IMG/VR virus record: IMGVR_UViG_3300046000_008888 | Location: 1 to 39,399 of that record | Source: a virus | Reading direction: 5' to 3' (one strand) | Length of the DNA stretch: 39,399 bases | Shown: positions 18,364 to 27,407 of the stretch, piece after piece | How the letters are laid out: the number at the start of each line of letters is the position of its first letter | How positions within the stretch are numbered: position 1 is the stretch's first letter | Made by a program: the position numbers and the translations under genes | The notes under the pieces: model-generated | Seen by the model: only the letters and a program-made list of their open reading frames with translations | Database searches by the model: none | Told to the model about the DNA's origin: nothing

Positions 18364-21123
18364 ATGGCTTGTATTTCAGGAATTACTTTAGGAGGTTATT
18401 ATAGTTATTTTGATTGTTGCGGATTAAATCAATCGGGTATTAGTCCTGGTTTACAAAGCGTGTGTGTTGATTCGGCATATTCTGCAAGTACCGTAGGATT
18501 ACTATTATATAGTGGAACACCTTGTACCTTAGATTGTAATCAAGGACCACTTAGTTATACTTTTACCGTTACGGGAGTTTGTAACAACCCAACAGGGCAA
18601 GTAACAATACAACCATATGGGGGAACACCACCATACACTATTGATAATATAACACCAGGAGGTATTTCCGCTCAAACAAGTACTTCAGCAATAACCTTCA
18701 CGGGTTTAACTGGAGGGACTTATGTTTTTAGACTTAACGACTCTCTTGGAATTCAAAACAACGAATTATTTATTAACGTTGAAATATCAGATTGTTTTAG
18801 TGCAAATATAACAAACACTAGTGGAACCACTTGTGGTAATGATAACGGATCGTTTTTTGTTAATTCAACCTCAACTGCGGCACCATATAGTTTAATACTT
18901 TATAAAGATAATCTATTTTACCAAAATTATTTAACAAATACTTTACCATACCAAATAAACGGGTTGTCTGATGGAATATATTATGCAACCATTTACGATT
19001 ATGGGTTTAGTACCGCAAATACCGAAAACGTCATAATATCCGCGAGTACAGGAACGCAATTTGGTTTATGGAAAGTAAACGCATCTAATTGCGTTATAAA
19101 TACAGGTAAACTTGCCGTAACGGGAATAACGGGTACAGGACCATACACGTATTTATGGTCAGACGGACAAACATCACAAGTAGCGACAGGATTGACTGTT
19201 GGAACATATAGTGTTACGGTTACTGATTATTACGGATGTGAAACAACAGGTTCGGATACTATTGGTGTTGCCGACCCACTTGGCGTTGGTTTACTATCAT
19301 CAGTTAATCCTTCTTGTTTTGCGTCTGACGGTTCTATAACTGTTACATTAACAGGCGGAACCGCACCATTTTATTATTCTGCAAATACAGGACAACAAGG
19401 GTATACGTTATCAAACACATTTACAATACCCAATATACCCGCAGGGCCATATGTTATTAGTGTTAGAGATGCTAATTTCTGTCCACTTAATGTTTTTGCA
19501 ACACTAACAACAGTTAATGGATTTAATGTTATTAGTACGACTGTTGTAAATAATAATTGTAATCCAGGAAATGCTCAAATAATTGCAAATATTGAAGGAA
19601 TAACCCCATTTTTATATTCATTATCCGGTATTAGTACTAACTACTATAGTAGTTTTTCAACAACAAATGAATTAACGACTTTTACAAATTTACAAGACGA
19701 CACGTATGTTCTTATCATATCTGGACAATCAAGTGGATGTTATTATGTTGATTCACTTGTTGTTCAAACTCAGTCAACATTTGGAATTAACGTTTCATTA
19801 ACGGGGGCCACTTGTGGTTCACCTAACGGTGCGGTTACAATTGACGTAACAACGGGATATACGGGACCTTTAGATTTTATTTTAATTGGTGGAGAAACTC
19901 AATCCGTTATTGATTGGCCATTGTCATCGTACACGTTTAATTACCTACAACCAGGAAATTATGAAATTCAAGTGATTGATGGTCTTAATTGTATTGTTTC
20001 ACAAAACTTTAGTATTGGGTCCTTAGGGTTATTAAATTCTAACGTTATAACAACCGATTGTGTTTTGGGTAATGACGGTGCGGTTGAAGTAATTGTTTAC
20101 GAGGGTGAACCACCATTTACCTATACTTGGTCAAATAATGTACCTGTAGGACAAACGGGGTCAACAATAAACGGATTATCAGGAGGAACGTATCAACTAA
20201 TAGTTACGGATAGTAGTGGGTGTACAGACACAACAATTTTTAATATTAACTGTAACGTTAATCTTATAACGGGAACCACAAGCTATGAAATCTGTGATAA
20301 TTCTTTTACAACTACAACAGGAAACAAAAGAGGGATAGTTGAAATGATTTCAGAAGGGTTTTTGGATTTAACATCTGGATATACAAATTGTTATATTAAC
20401 TATTACACATTAGAGTGTAATATTAATTTAAATGGAAGTGCCTTCACTCAAACGGTATTAGTTGAAAACGACAGCGGATGGCAACAATCAATAGAAACTA
20501 TATTATCATCAATACCTGAAGTTGGGGATTACCAAATTGATTTATTAAACAATACATTATTTATTGCATCTAATTGTCAAGTAGGTGAAGACCCACTTGG
20601 AAATGCGGGGTTCAGTTTAGCGTTAGTCGTGGAATATGATATTAGCTGCGAGGATATCGTACCAACACCTACACCAACACCTACCGCAACTCCAACACCT
20701 ACACCAACACCTACCGCAACTCCTACACCAACACCTACACCAACATCTACGGTTACACCAACACCTACACCAACATCTACGGTTACACCAACACCTACCC
20801 CATCACCATCACCAACACCAACACCTACTCCTGTTTATTATACTTGGTTATCGAATAGCGCTTATTATGCTCTTGGTGTACCACAAACCTGTGCAGACCC
20901 GATTGGTTCGTTAACCCTTTATACATCAACACCAACATTAAGTGTGGGAACAGTACTTTATACTAACCCTTCTTTAACTACTACGGTCTCACCATCAGCG
21001 TCTTGTGGAGGGGCGCCAGGGACTTTATGTCAAAAGGCGATTAAATCTTCTAACCCTTTAAGTCTTAGACGAAAAGTAACCGTAGGAGGTGGTGGAACCA
21101 TCGTATATTTACAAAATTGTTAA
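18364..21123 (+). CDS. SprB-repeat adhesin/tail fibre with Pro-Thr linker
   Basis: 919 residues from ATG 18364; a TTG at 18355 would add three residues and overlap the previous stop. The N-terminus is Cys-rich ([12 protein letters not shown]). Residues about 60-640 hold around seven SprB-type beta repeats with the pattern G-x-x-P-Y-x-Y-x-W-S-x-G, then G-L-x-x-G-T-Y-x-V-x-V-T-D-x-x-G-C. Clear copies are [13 protein letters not shown] and [13 protein letters not shown]. SprB is the cell-surface gliding adhesin of flavobacteria. A pure Pro-Thr/Ser linker (about residues 767-822) leads to a C-terminal domain of about 95 residues. Probably a receptor- or glycan-binding fibre. No signal peptide was seen, as expected for a virion protein. 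Confidence 0.8.
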   Translation: MACISGITLGGYYSYFDCCGLNQSGISPGLQSVCVDSAYSASTVGLLLYSGTPCTLDCNQGPLSYTFTVTGVCNNPTGQVTIQPYGGTPPYTIDNITPGGISAQTSTSAITFTGLTGGTYVFRLNDSLGIQNNELFINVEISDCFSANITNTSGTTCGNDNGSFFVNSTSTAAPYSLILYKDNLFYQNYLTNTLPYQINGLSDGIYYATIYDYGFSTANTENVIISASTGTQFGLWKVNASNCVINTGKLAVTGITGTGPYTYLWSDGQTSQVATGLTVGTYSVTVTDYYGCETTGSDTIGVADPLGVGLLSSVNPSCFASDGSITVTLTGGTAPFYYSANTGQQGYTLSNTFTIPNIPAGPYVISVRDANFCPLNVFATLTTVNGFNVISTTVVNNNCNPGNAQIIANIEGITPFLYSLSGISTNYYSSFSTTNELTTFTNLQDDTYVLIISGQSSGCYYVDSLVVQTQSTFGINVSLTGATCGSPNGAVTIDVTTGYTGPLDFILIGGETQSVIDWPLSSYTFNYLQPGNYEIQVIDGLNCIVSQNFSIGSLGLLNSNVITTDCVLGNDGAVEVIVYEGEPPFTYTWSNNVPVGQTGSTINGLSGGTYQLIVTDSSGCTDTTIFNINCNVNLITGTTSYEICDNSFTTTTGNKRGIVEMISEGFLDLTSGYTNCYINYYTLECNINLNGSAFTQTVLVENDSGWQQSIETILSSIPEVGDYQIDLLNNTLFIASNCQVGEDPLGNAGFSLALVVEYDISCEDIVPTPTPTPTATPTPTPTPTATPTPTPTPTSTVTPTPTPTSTVTPTPTPSPSPTPTPTPVYYTWLSNSAYYALGVPQTCADPIGSLTLYTSTPTLSVGTVLYTNPSLTTTVSPSASCGGAPGTLCQKAIKSSNPLSLRRKVTVGGGGTIVYLQNC
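20661..20832 (+). repeat. Pro-Thr-coding tandem repeat (linker of SprB-type adhesin)
   Basis: Imperfect hexamer array based on CCAACA and CCTACA, coding (P-T)n. Larger units are duplicated in tandem, for example a 30-base unit ending in ACATCTACGGTT, near 20729-20758 and 20759-20788. It codes for an extended stiff linker. Confidence 0.9.
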
Positions 21124-21126
21124 CCT

Positions 21127-21414
21127 ATGGCGTATTCAATAGACATAACAGGAGTAAGTGGGGGAACGGCACCAATAAATTACTACGTGTGTGACCAAAA
21201 TGGTAATAACTGTACATTTTTAGGTACATCTATTGGAATATATGTTTTACCTATCTTTTATCAAAACGCAACTACATTATTAATACAATCTATAGACAGC
21301 GGAGGTTGTTATAATTTTAAATTATATACTTGTGTTGATACTTGTTTCATATTAACAGAAGACTTATTTGAAATAACTGCAGAAAATGGAGATAATTTGA
21401 CATTATGTGATTAA
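21127..21414 (+). CDS. Small fibre-associated protein, paralogue family copy 1
   Basis: 95 residues. Pattern: I-T-G-V-S-G-G-T-A-P-I-N-Y-Y-V-C-D, then N-C-T-F-L-G, I-Y-V-L-P, and I-Q-S-I-D-S-G-G-C. Same layout as the products at 21429 and 29040: G-T-x-P-hydrophobic-x-V-C-D, a Cys about ten residues on, and (I/L)-x-x-I-D-x-x-G-C near residue 60. It starts three bases after the SprB-type adhesin stop. The single beta domain resembles half of an SprB-like unit. It may be a tip, cap or fold helper of the adhesin; that is inference. Confidence 0.7.
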   Translation: MAYSIDITGVSGGTAPINYYVCDQNGNNCTFLGTSIGIYVLPIFYQNATTLLIQSIDSGGCYNFKLYTCVDTCFILTEDLFEITAENGDNLTLCD

Positions 21415-21417
21415 AAG

Positions 21418-21425
21418 TATTTATC
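21418..21425 (+). promoter_or_regulatory. TATTTATC motif, candidate late promoter
   Basis: Eleven bases before the ATG at 21429, in the 14-base gap between two paralogous small genes. If it is a promoter, the transcript would start at or inside the start codon. Confidence 0.25.
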
Positions 21426-21428
21426 TAT

Positions 21429-21713
21429 ATGATACTTCAAATAACAGGAACAACTAGTGGAACATCACCTTATGACGTTTTTTTATGTGATGAAAATAAT
21501 ACCTCATGTTTTTATATATCGGGATTAACAAACATTCCTCCTGATGTTTATATATTAACCGATAATTATTTTCCTGGAGAAAATGTACTTTTTGTTAAAT
21601 TAATAGATTTAAATGGGTGTATTCACGAACAAAAAATAGTGTGCGGAGAACAGTTATTCCTAGATGGATTTGGATTTATATTTATGGATGATAACTATTT
21701 TACATTCCAATAA
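21429..21713 (+). CDS. Small fibre-associated protein, paralogue family copy 2
   Basis: 94 residues: I-T-G-T-T-S-G-T-S-P-Y-D-V-F-L-C-D-E-N-N, S-C-F-Y-I-S-G, V-K-L-I-D-L-N-G-C, then an acidic, aromatic C-terminus (F-I-F-M-D-D-N-Y-F-T-F). The C-terminal theme of Gly and Phe with a final D-D-x-Y-x-F is closest to the copy at 29040. Placed between copy 1 and the long fibre gene. Confidence 0.7.
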   Translation: MILQITGTTSGTSPYDVFLCDENNTSCFYISGLTNIPPDVYILTDNYFPGENVLFVKLIDLNGCIHEQKIVCGEQLFLDGFGFIFMDDNYFTFQ

Positions 21714-21726
21714 TAAATGATTGTAA

Positions 21727-21738
21727 TATTTATAAAAT
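21727..21738 (+). promoter_or_regulatory. TATTTATAAAAT motif, candidate late promoter
   Basis: TATTTATA at 21727-21734 runs into TATAAAAT (21731-21738), three bases before the fibre ATG at 21742. Confidence 0.33.
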
Positions 21739-21741
21739 AAA

Positions 21742-24330
21742 ATGCCAATAACTTATCAATATTTAACGGACAGAACCTTAGTTACACAAAGTGCGGTAAC
21801 TACAGACAGTTTAATACACGTTGTTATTCCAGCTGACATATCACAAAATCCTGCAGGATCATCATATAAGGCAAAACTTTCGCAAGTGATAAATGTATTT
21901 TCTTCTTACTTCGTTAACACAAGTGGGGATACTATGACTGGAACATTAATTGTCCCAACAATATCAGCAACAACATACAATAACTTACCATCCACATCAG
22001 GATTATATCTACCATTAAGTGGTGGAACAGTAACAGGAAAAACAATTTTTAATCAGGGTTTAACGGCAACAACAATATCTGCAACCACTTATTTAAATTT
22101 ACCTACCACAACTAACGGTTACCTACCATTAAGTGGTGGAACTGTGACAGGTAATACAAGTTTTACAAGTGGTGTTACCGCTAACACAATATCTAACACA
22201 ACATATATTGATTTTACTACGGGATCCACAAATCCTTCTGCTGTTGGCGGAAGAATGTTCTTTGATAATACATCAAAGTCATTATCTTATTACGATATTA
22301 TTGGTAATAACGTTCCAATTGCAATGGGACAACAACTATATGTTAGAGGAAATAACGCAACAGGATCACAGATAAATAAAGGTAGTGTTGTTATGGTTAC
22401 AGGAACTACTAATACATTACCGAGCATTGCATTAGCGACAAATAATCACGCACAAGGAACACCACGACCAATCGGGTTGGCGGCTGAAAACATATCAAGT
22501 GGTAGTGATGGTTTAGTCATTGTTAATGGTATATTAAGTGGTATTACATTAAATACCTTTGCAAATGGGGACACATTATATTTGTCCAACTCAACACCTG
22601 GAGGATATGTTAACTCAACCTCATCGTTACCGTTTAGTGCAAGAACAAATGAAATTGGTTATGTGTTACAAACAGGAACAACAACAGGTAAAATATATGT
22701 AAATATTAATAATGAAGATAGTAATTTAACTTTAACCGATATTGAAAGAAATATCCTTGAGGGTAATGTAATTTCAACGGGAATATATGAGTATACAGGA
22801 ATGTCTGTTGCCAGTTCCACAACAATAAATGTTGCTCCCGCTAGAGGATGGATCGTAAATAACACATATAATTTTGCAACATCACCTGATGTTACTAATC
22901 TTTATTATTCGGGTGGAACAGGAATTACAATGACAAACATCGCAACTGCAGACGCCACCTACATTTTATTAACTAGTGCGTCCACAATAACACAACAAAC
23001 AACATTCCCAACACCACAACAAAGAAGAGAAAATATACTTTTAGGTAAAGTTGTTCACCCAAGTAGGACATCCATATTAAATGTTAACAATACTGTAGAT
23101 TTTGACGTTTCACCTATGTCGGCACTTCGTGATTTATGGACACCGATAAGATTAATAAATCAAGGAGTAATACCATCTGCGAATACTGGACTAACAATTA
23201 ATACAACTGCTGGGACTTTATGGGGTAATGGTATTGGGTGGGTATCAAATCAATTAAACCCTGATAGTGTTAGTATTTCGGCAAAAACACCAGCATCTTT
23301 CTTTTATAGAACACAAACAGGAGGAACAAGTGGTTCGGTATCAGTTATAGATCCAACAAAATATGATGTTGGCGGGGTCATCACAAGTATGGGTGCTGCG
23401 GGTGTTGACGACTCATCCAACCAAAGAATTTACCTTTACCCAACTGGAGTTATAAATATCCTATATGGACAACATAAATACAACAATTTGGCTGCGGCGG
23501 TTGCCGCGATACAATCAGAAACCTTTGTGGTTTATCCAAATGCTGAAACTACAGGTATTTTAATTGGTGTGTTATCAGTTAGAAACGATATTGTTGCTGA
23601 CGGTGAAGCGTTAACAAACACTGATTATGCTAAATTCACATTAGTTTCTAAATTTGGTGAGAGTTTTGGTGGAACGGGTGGTTTATCTACAACAACACTA
23701 CAACAAGCATATAATAATTCGGTAACACCCGAAATAACCACTAATTCAACATTAGGTCCGTTAAGTGTTAAAAATGGTGCAGGTACATTGGATAATGTTA
23801 CAAACGTTTTTGAGGGTGTTAACGCTACAGGAACAACAACATCATATGTTCGTGCCGATGGTGCAATATTAGGAACATCAATATCTGCAACAACATTTAA
23901 TCTTGCGGGTTCACAAATAGAATCTGCTTGGACATCATATGTTCCCGTTTGGACTGCAAGTGGTACTAATCCAGTGATTAATAATGGAACTATAGAAGGT
24001 TGGTATAAAGTAATTGGTAAAACGTGTTTTGTAAGAGGAAATATTGCGATGGGTAGTACAACAACTTTTGGTACAGGAGAATGGTACGTCTCGATGCCGG
24101 TTACAGCTGTACACGCTGACGCCATATTAATGACGGTAACTTTATTAGATAATGGTAGTGCTTGGTATAACGCTACAATGGCTGGAGGAAGAGCGGGGTT
24201 TAACACTAAAGCCCCTATGCAATATGTAAATATTGTAAATGGAACTGCTAGTGACGTAAATGTGACCCAACCATTTACTTGGGCAAATGGTGATAGATTT
24301 ATTTGGAACGGGTCATATGAGATAGCTTAA
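21742..24330 (+). CDS. Tail fibre protein with repeat stalk and receptor-binding tip
   Basis: 862 residues. Residues 1-55 (S-L-I-H-V-V-x5-S-Q-N-P-A-G-S-S-Y-K) match the N-terminus of the 175-residue protein at 29348 and probably form the shared attachment module. Residues 90-165 carry a 38-residue repeat with Y-L-P-L-S-G-G-T-V-T-G and I-S-A-T-T-Y, the phage fibre stalk repeat. The middle is a long beta-rich stretch with L-A-A-A-V-A-A-I-Q. The C-terminal 140 residues (W-T-S-Y-V-P-V-W-T-A-S-G-T-N-P, G-W-Y-K-V-I-G-K-T-C-F-V-R-G, T-T-F-G-T-G-E-W) resemble tip domains of many phage fibres. The next two genes are glycosyltransferases. Confidence 0.88.
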   Translation: MPITYQYLTDRTLVTQSAVTTDSLIHVVIPADISQNPAGSSYKAKLSQVINVFSSYFVNTSGDTMTGTLIVPTISATTYNNLPSTSGLYLPLSGGTVTGKTIFNQGLTATTISATTYLNLPTTTNGYLPLSGGTVTGNTSFTSGVTANTISNTTYIDFTTGSTNPSAVGGRMFFDNTSKSLSYYDIIGNNVPIAMGQQLYVRGNNATGSQINKGSVVMVTGTTNTLPSIALATNNHAQGTPRPIGLAAENISSGSDGLVIVNGILSGITLNTFANGDTLYLSNSTPGGYVNSTSSLPFSARTNEIGYVLQTGTTTGKIYVNINNEDSNLTLTDIERNILEGNVISTGIYEYTGMSVASSTTINVAPARGWIVNNTYNFATSPDVTNLYYSGGTGITMTNIATADATYILLTSASTITQQTTFPTPQQRRENILLGKVVHPSRTSILNVNNTVDFDVSPMSALRDLWTPIRLINQGVIPSANTGLTINTTAGTLWGNGIGWVSNQLNPDSVSISAKTPASFFYRTQTGGTSGSVSVIDPTKYDVGGVITSMGAAGVDDSSNQRIYLYPTGVINILYGQHKYNNLAAAVAAIQSETFVVYPNAETTGILIGVLSVRNDIVADGEALTNTDYAKFTLVSKFGESFGGTGGLSTTTLQQAYNNSVTPEITTNSTLGPLSVKNGAGTLDNVTNVFEGVNATGTTTSYVRADGAILGTSISATTFNLAGSQIESAWTSYVPVWTASGTNPVINNGTIEGWYKVIGKTCFVRGNIAMGSTTTFGTGEWYVSMPVTAVHADAILMTVTLLDNGSAWYNATMAGGRAGFNTKAPMQYVNIVNGTASDVNVTQPFTWANGDRFIWNGSYEIA
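22009..22142 (+). repeat. Fibre stalk repeat, 114-base period
   Basis: The 20-mer CTACCATTAAGTGGTGGAAC occurs at 22009 and again at 22123, in frame, giving a 38-residue protein period. Weaker copies of the I-S-A-T-T-Y part occur before and after, and once more near 23882. Confidence 0.85.
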
Positions 24331-24335
24331 ATGTT

Positions 24336-24343
24336 TATTTATT
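24336..24343 (+). promoter_or_regulatory. TATTTATT motif, candidate late promoter
   Basis: 32 bases before the ATG at 24368, in the only gap between the long fibre gene and the glycosyltransferase pair. Confidence 0.25.
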
Positions 24344-24367
24344 TGTATTGTTTCATAATTTTTTATT

Positions 24368-25615
24368 ATGAAGATTTTTATACAAATTGCGTCTTATAGA
24401 GACCCTGAACTAATACCGACAATTAAGGATTGTATTAATAACTCTAAGTATCCTGAAAATTTAGTATTTGGTATTTGTAGACAATTTCATCCTGAAGATA
24501 AGTTTGATGATTTATCGGAATATAATAACGATGACAGGTTTAGAGTTATTAACGTACCATATTTAGAAGCGAAAGGAGTTTGTTGGGCAAGAAATCAAGT
24601 TCAACAATTATACAAAGACGAAGAGTATACTCTTCAAATAGATTCCCATATGAGATTTGAAAAAAATTGGGATGAAACATTAATTGAGATGATTCACCAA
24701 CTTCAAGAAATAGGAATACCAAAACCATTACTTACAGGGTACGTATCATCATATAATCCACAGAATGATCCTGAAGGAAGGGTTAGAGTTCCTTGGAGAA
24801 TGACTTTTGATAGATTTATACCTGAAGGGGCCGTTTTCTTTTTACCTGAAACGATCCCAAATTGGGAAGATATTGAATTACCTGTACCGTCAAGATTTTA
24901 TTCTGCTCATTTTTGTTTTACTTTAGGAATATTTTCAAAAGAGGTTCAACATAACCCTGAATTTTATTTTCACGGGGAAGAAATATCAATTGCTGTTAGG
25001 GCATTCACCCATGGATATGATTTATTTCACCCACATAGAGTTGTACTATGGCATGAATACACAAGAGATGGTAGAACAAAACATTGGGATGATGATAAAG
25101 AATGGTGGAAATTAAATAACAGTGCACATAATTTGAATAGGTTGTTGTTTGGTATGGACGGTAACGAACAATCAGGACATAACGGTAAATATGGGTTTGG
25201 AACTGTTAGGACATTAAGGGATTATGAAATTTACTCAGGATTACTTTTTTCAAAACGAGCAGTACAAAAATACACATTAGATAAAAGTTACCCACCAAAC
25301 CCATATGATTTTAATAGTGAAGAAGAATGGATTACTAGTTTTTCTACAATATTCAAACATTGTATTGATTTAAATTTAGATAGAGCACCATTTGATGATT
25401 ATGATTTTTGGGTTGTGGCGTTTCATAATTCAAAAGGAGACACAATTAATAGACTTGATTTAAACAAAGATGAAGTTAAACAACTACAAAAAGATACTAC
25501 AGGAGTTTGTAAAATATGGAGAGAGTTTCAAACAACAGAAAAACCATCATATTGGGTTGTGTGGCCTTACTCATCATCTAAAGGATGGTGTGATAAAATA
25601 GAAGGTAAATTATAA
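24368..25615 (+). CDS. Glycosyltransferase, Skp1/polypeptide GlcNAc-transferase-like (GT60 type)
   Basis: 415 residues. The N-terminus I-F-I-Q-I-A-S-Y-R-D-P-E-L-I-P-T-I-K (3-20), A-K-G-V-C-W-A-R-N-Q-V-Q (68-79) and the catalytic-type L-Q-I-D92-S-H94-M-R-F-x3-W-D are the hallmarks of the GlcNAc-transferase family that includes Dictyostelium Skp1 GlcNAc-transferase. That enzyme adds GlcNAc to a hydroxyproline, and relatives act on Thr. The D-S-H triplet is the metal- and sugar-nucleotide-binding motif. F-H-G-E-E-I-S-I-A-V-R-A-F-T-H-G-Y-D (about 198-215) is the second conserved part. It lies six bases before a second glycosyltransferase and directly after a fibre gene, so virion protein glycosylation is more likely than DNA modification. 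The acceptor is inferred, not shown. Confidence 0.88.
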   Translation: MKIFIQIASYRDPELIPTIKDCINNSKYPENLVFGICRQFHPEDKFDDLSEYNNDDRFRVINVPYLEAKGVCWARNQVQQLYKDEEYTLQIDSHMRFEKNWDETLIEMIHQLQEIGIPKPLLTGYVSSYNPQNDPEGRVRVPWRMTFDRFIPEGAVFFLPETIPNWEDIELPVPSRFYSAHFCFTLGIFSKEVQHNPEFYFHGEEISIAVRAFTHGYDLFHPHRVVLWHEYTRDGRTKHWDDDKEWWKLNNSAHNLNRLLFGMDGNEQSGHNGKYGFGTVRTLRDYEIYSGLLFSKRAVQKYTLDKSYPPNPYDFNSEEEWITSFSTIFKHCIDLNLDRAPFDDYDFWVVAFHNSKGDTINRLDLNKDEVKQLQKDTTGVCKIWREFQTTEKPSYWVVWPYSSSKGWCDKIEGKL

Positions 25616-25621
25616 TTTAAT

Positions 25622-27325
25622 ATGAGAATTTGTATAGTCACTTTATTCACTGAAGAAATAGAAAAAGAATCAAGATTAGCAACATTAAATAAAAAAAAAT
25701 ATTGTGAAAAATATAATTTAGATTATAGATTTTTTTACGGTAGAGCATCTGATAGGCACGCACAATGGGACAAGATACAATGTTTAATACAAACATTACC
25801 TGAGTATGATTATGTGATATGGATGGATAGTGATACCGTGTTTAATAATTTTGATATATCATTTATTGATTTAATTAAAAACAACTTAAACTTTGATTCA
25901 TTATTTTGTAGTGATGTATGTTATACTGAAGGGGTTGTGCACCTTATGGTTAACACTGGTGTTATGATATTTAAAAACACTGAATGGTCGTCAAATTTAT
26001 TAAATAAAGTTTGGAATAGCATTCCTGAATATAGTTTAGATAAATTAGATAAACATTCATATGATGGTTTCCCACACGAACAAGGTAAAATGTGTGAAGA
26101 ACTTAATAGAGAAAATACGGACAAGTTTAAAATATTCCCATCCACGGAATTTAATAGCCACCCAAATTCATCAAATGACAAAACATTTATTATCCATCAT
26201 ATGGGTAGCAGACAATCTGAATCTCACCTATCAACTTTTATTAATTCGGTTAAAAGAGTTAATAATAATTTAGGTATTAATGAAAATGAAACCTTTGATG
26301 TTATTAATTTAAAAAAATTAAAAATATGTTTAGTATCTCATTACACTGAAAATATTCAAAATGTTGCAAACATCACTATCCCTAATAAGGAAAGTTACTG
26401 TAAAAAACATAATTACGATTTTAAATACCATAAAGGAAGATTAAGTGATAGACACCCTGGTTGGGACAAAATATTATACCTAAAAGAGATTATGTCAACA
26501 AATGAATACGATTACGTTGTTTGGGTAGATAATGACGCATATATTACAAATAAAGAAATTAGATTTGATTTTATTTGTAATGAAAACCCAAGTAAAAAAT
26601 TAATGATAGCATCAGAAGATACAAATAGAGGTATAACATCATTAAACCCTAATTTAGATTACAATCAACTACATAATTTAAGAATAGTTAACACAGGAGT
26701 AATGATATTAAAAAATGATGATTGGACAATTAATTTTTTAAACACTGTATGGAATACTAAAAGTAATACAAATAGAGGGATTGAATACTCACATAAAGAA
26801 ATAATTAATAATAATTTTAACTACGAATATTGGCCGTTTGAACAAGGACCTATACATTTGGTACTTTCACAATCAAGTCCCGATGATTATAAAATTTTTA
26901 ATAGTGAAATTTTAAATAGGTTTAGAACTGACCATAAAAAACAACATTTTATTTGTCATTTTGTTGGTGAGGGTTCTAATGACATTACAATAAAAAATTA
27001 TATAGAAAGTTTATCAGAACAAAATAAAAAAACATTAATTAAAAGTTTTAACGTTACCGCACCATTTAAAGACAGGTTTACCAGACTATATTGTGAAATA
27101 TATAAAAATAATGATTTATACAGGTTAAAGTATATTTGGGATTACTCTAATATTGGAATTGACCATTTAAGTCATTCATTTGAGATTATTGACGGTAATA
27201 TCAGAAAACAAATTGATTTTGATAGTAATAGTACGGGTTCCTTTGAATTTAAAAACTTAGACAGTAAAAAAATTAACCATTCATATAATTGGTTTGGTGA
27301 GTGCGATTGGAAACAAATACTATAA
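25622..27325 (+). CDS. Tandem-domain glycosyltransferase, GT34 (GMA12/MNN10)-like
   Basis: 567 residues with two copies of one fold. Domain 1 (about 1-215): I-C-I-V-T-L-F-T, Y-C-E-K-Y-N-L-D-Y, H-A-Q-W-D-K-I-Q, then Y-V-I-W-M-D69-S-D71. Domain 2 (about 230-440): I-C-L-V-S-H-Y-T, Y-C-K-K-H-N-Y-D-F, H-P-G-W-D-K-I-L, then Y-V-V-W-V-D303-N-D305. Each has the D-x-D motif for metal and nucleotide-sugar binding and a later N-T-G-V-M-I stretch, so both look active. A C-terminal part (about 450-567) is different and ends C-D-W-K-Q. The W-D-K and W-(M/V)-D-x-D layout is that of galactosyl- and mannosyltransferases of GT34 type. It could extend a sugar placed by the upstream enzyme. Donor and acceptor are unknown. 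Confidence 0.85.
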   Translation: MRICIVTLFTEEIEKESRLATLNKKKYCEKYNLDYRFFYGRASDRHAQWDKIQCLIQTLPEYDYVIWMDSDTVFNNFDISFIDLIKNNLNFDSLFCSDVCYTEGVVHLMVNTGVMIFKNTEWSSNLLNKVWNSIPEYSLDKLDKHSYDGFPHEQGKMCEELNRENTDKFKIFPSTEFNSHPNSSNDKTFIIHHMGSRQSESHLSTFINSVKRVNNNLGINENETFDVINLKKLKICLVSHYTENIQNVANITIPNKESYCKKHNYDFKYHKGRLSDRHPGWDKILYLKEIMSTNEYDYVVWVDNDAYITNKEIRFDFICNENPSKKLMIASEDTNRGITSLNPNLDYNQLHNLRIVNTGVMILKNDDWTINFLNTVWNTKSNTNRGIEYSHKEIINNNFNYEYWPFEQGPIHLVLSQSSPDDYKIFNSEILNRFRTDHKKQHFICHFVGEGSNDITIKNYIESLSEQNKKTLIKSFNVTAPFKDRFTRLYCEIYKNNDLYRLKYIWDYSNIGIDHLSHSFEIIDGNIRKQIDFDSNSTGSFEFKNLDSKKINHSYNWFGECDWKQIL

Positions 27326-27381
27326 TAGGTATTATTTTCAATATAATCCAATAAAAGAATTTAATAAAATAAATTTTTGAT

Positions 27382-27389
27382 TATTTATA
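27382..27389 (+). promoter_or_regulatory. TATTTATA motif, candidate late promoter
   Basis: 26 bases before the ATG at 27408 and just before a 16-bp palindrome. Position at the start of the second adhesin cassette fits a promoter for that cassette. Confidence 0.35.
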
Positions 27390-27391
27390 TA

Positions 27392-27407
27392 TAAAGTTTA
27401 AACTTTA
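27392..27407. promoter_or_regulatory. 16-bp perfect palindrome touching the start codon
   Basis: TAAAGTTTAAACTTTA ends one base before the ATG at 27408. A dimeric protein bound here would block transcription or translation start. The sequence is AT-rich, so chance is possible. Confidence 0.4.

Noticed and set aside
20661-20832. CRISPR array
   Set aside because: The repeats are contiguous hexamers without spacers, in frame with the adhesin and coding Pro-Thr.
20636-20914. 92-residue His/Gln/Leu-rich frame
   Set aside because: It is the +2 reading of the Pro-Thr hexamer array, which is open in several frames only because of its composition.
23625-24206. 193-residue frame on the - strand
   Set aside because: It lies wholly opposite the well-supported fibre tip; low-complexity Val/Pro/Thr composition is the complement of Thr/Gly-rich codons.
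24368-27325. DNA glucosyltransferases modifying phage DNA, as in T4
   Set aside because: The first enzyme matches the protein GlcNAc-transferase type and the second a GT34-like fold, and both lie among fibre genes. It is not excluded, but the protein-glycosylation reading is stronger.
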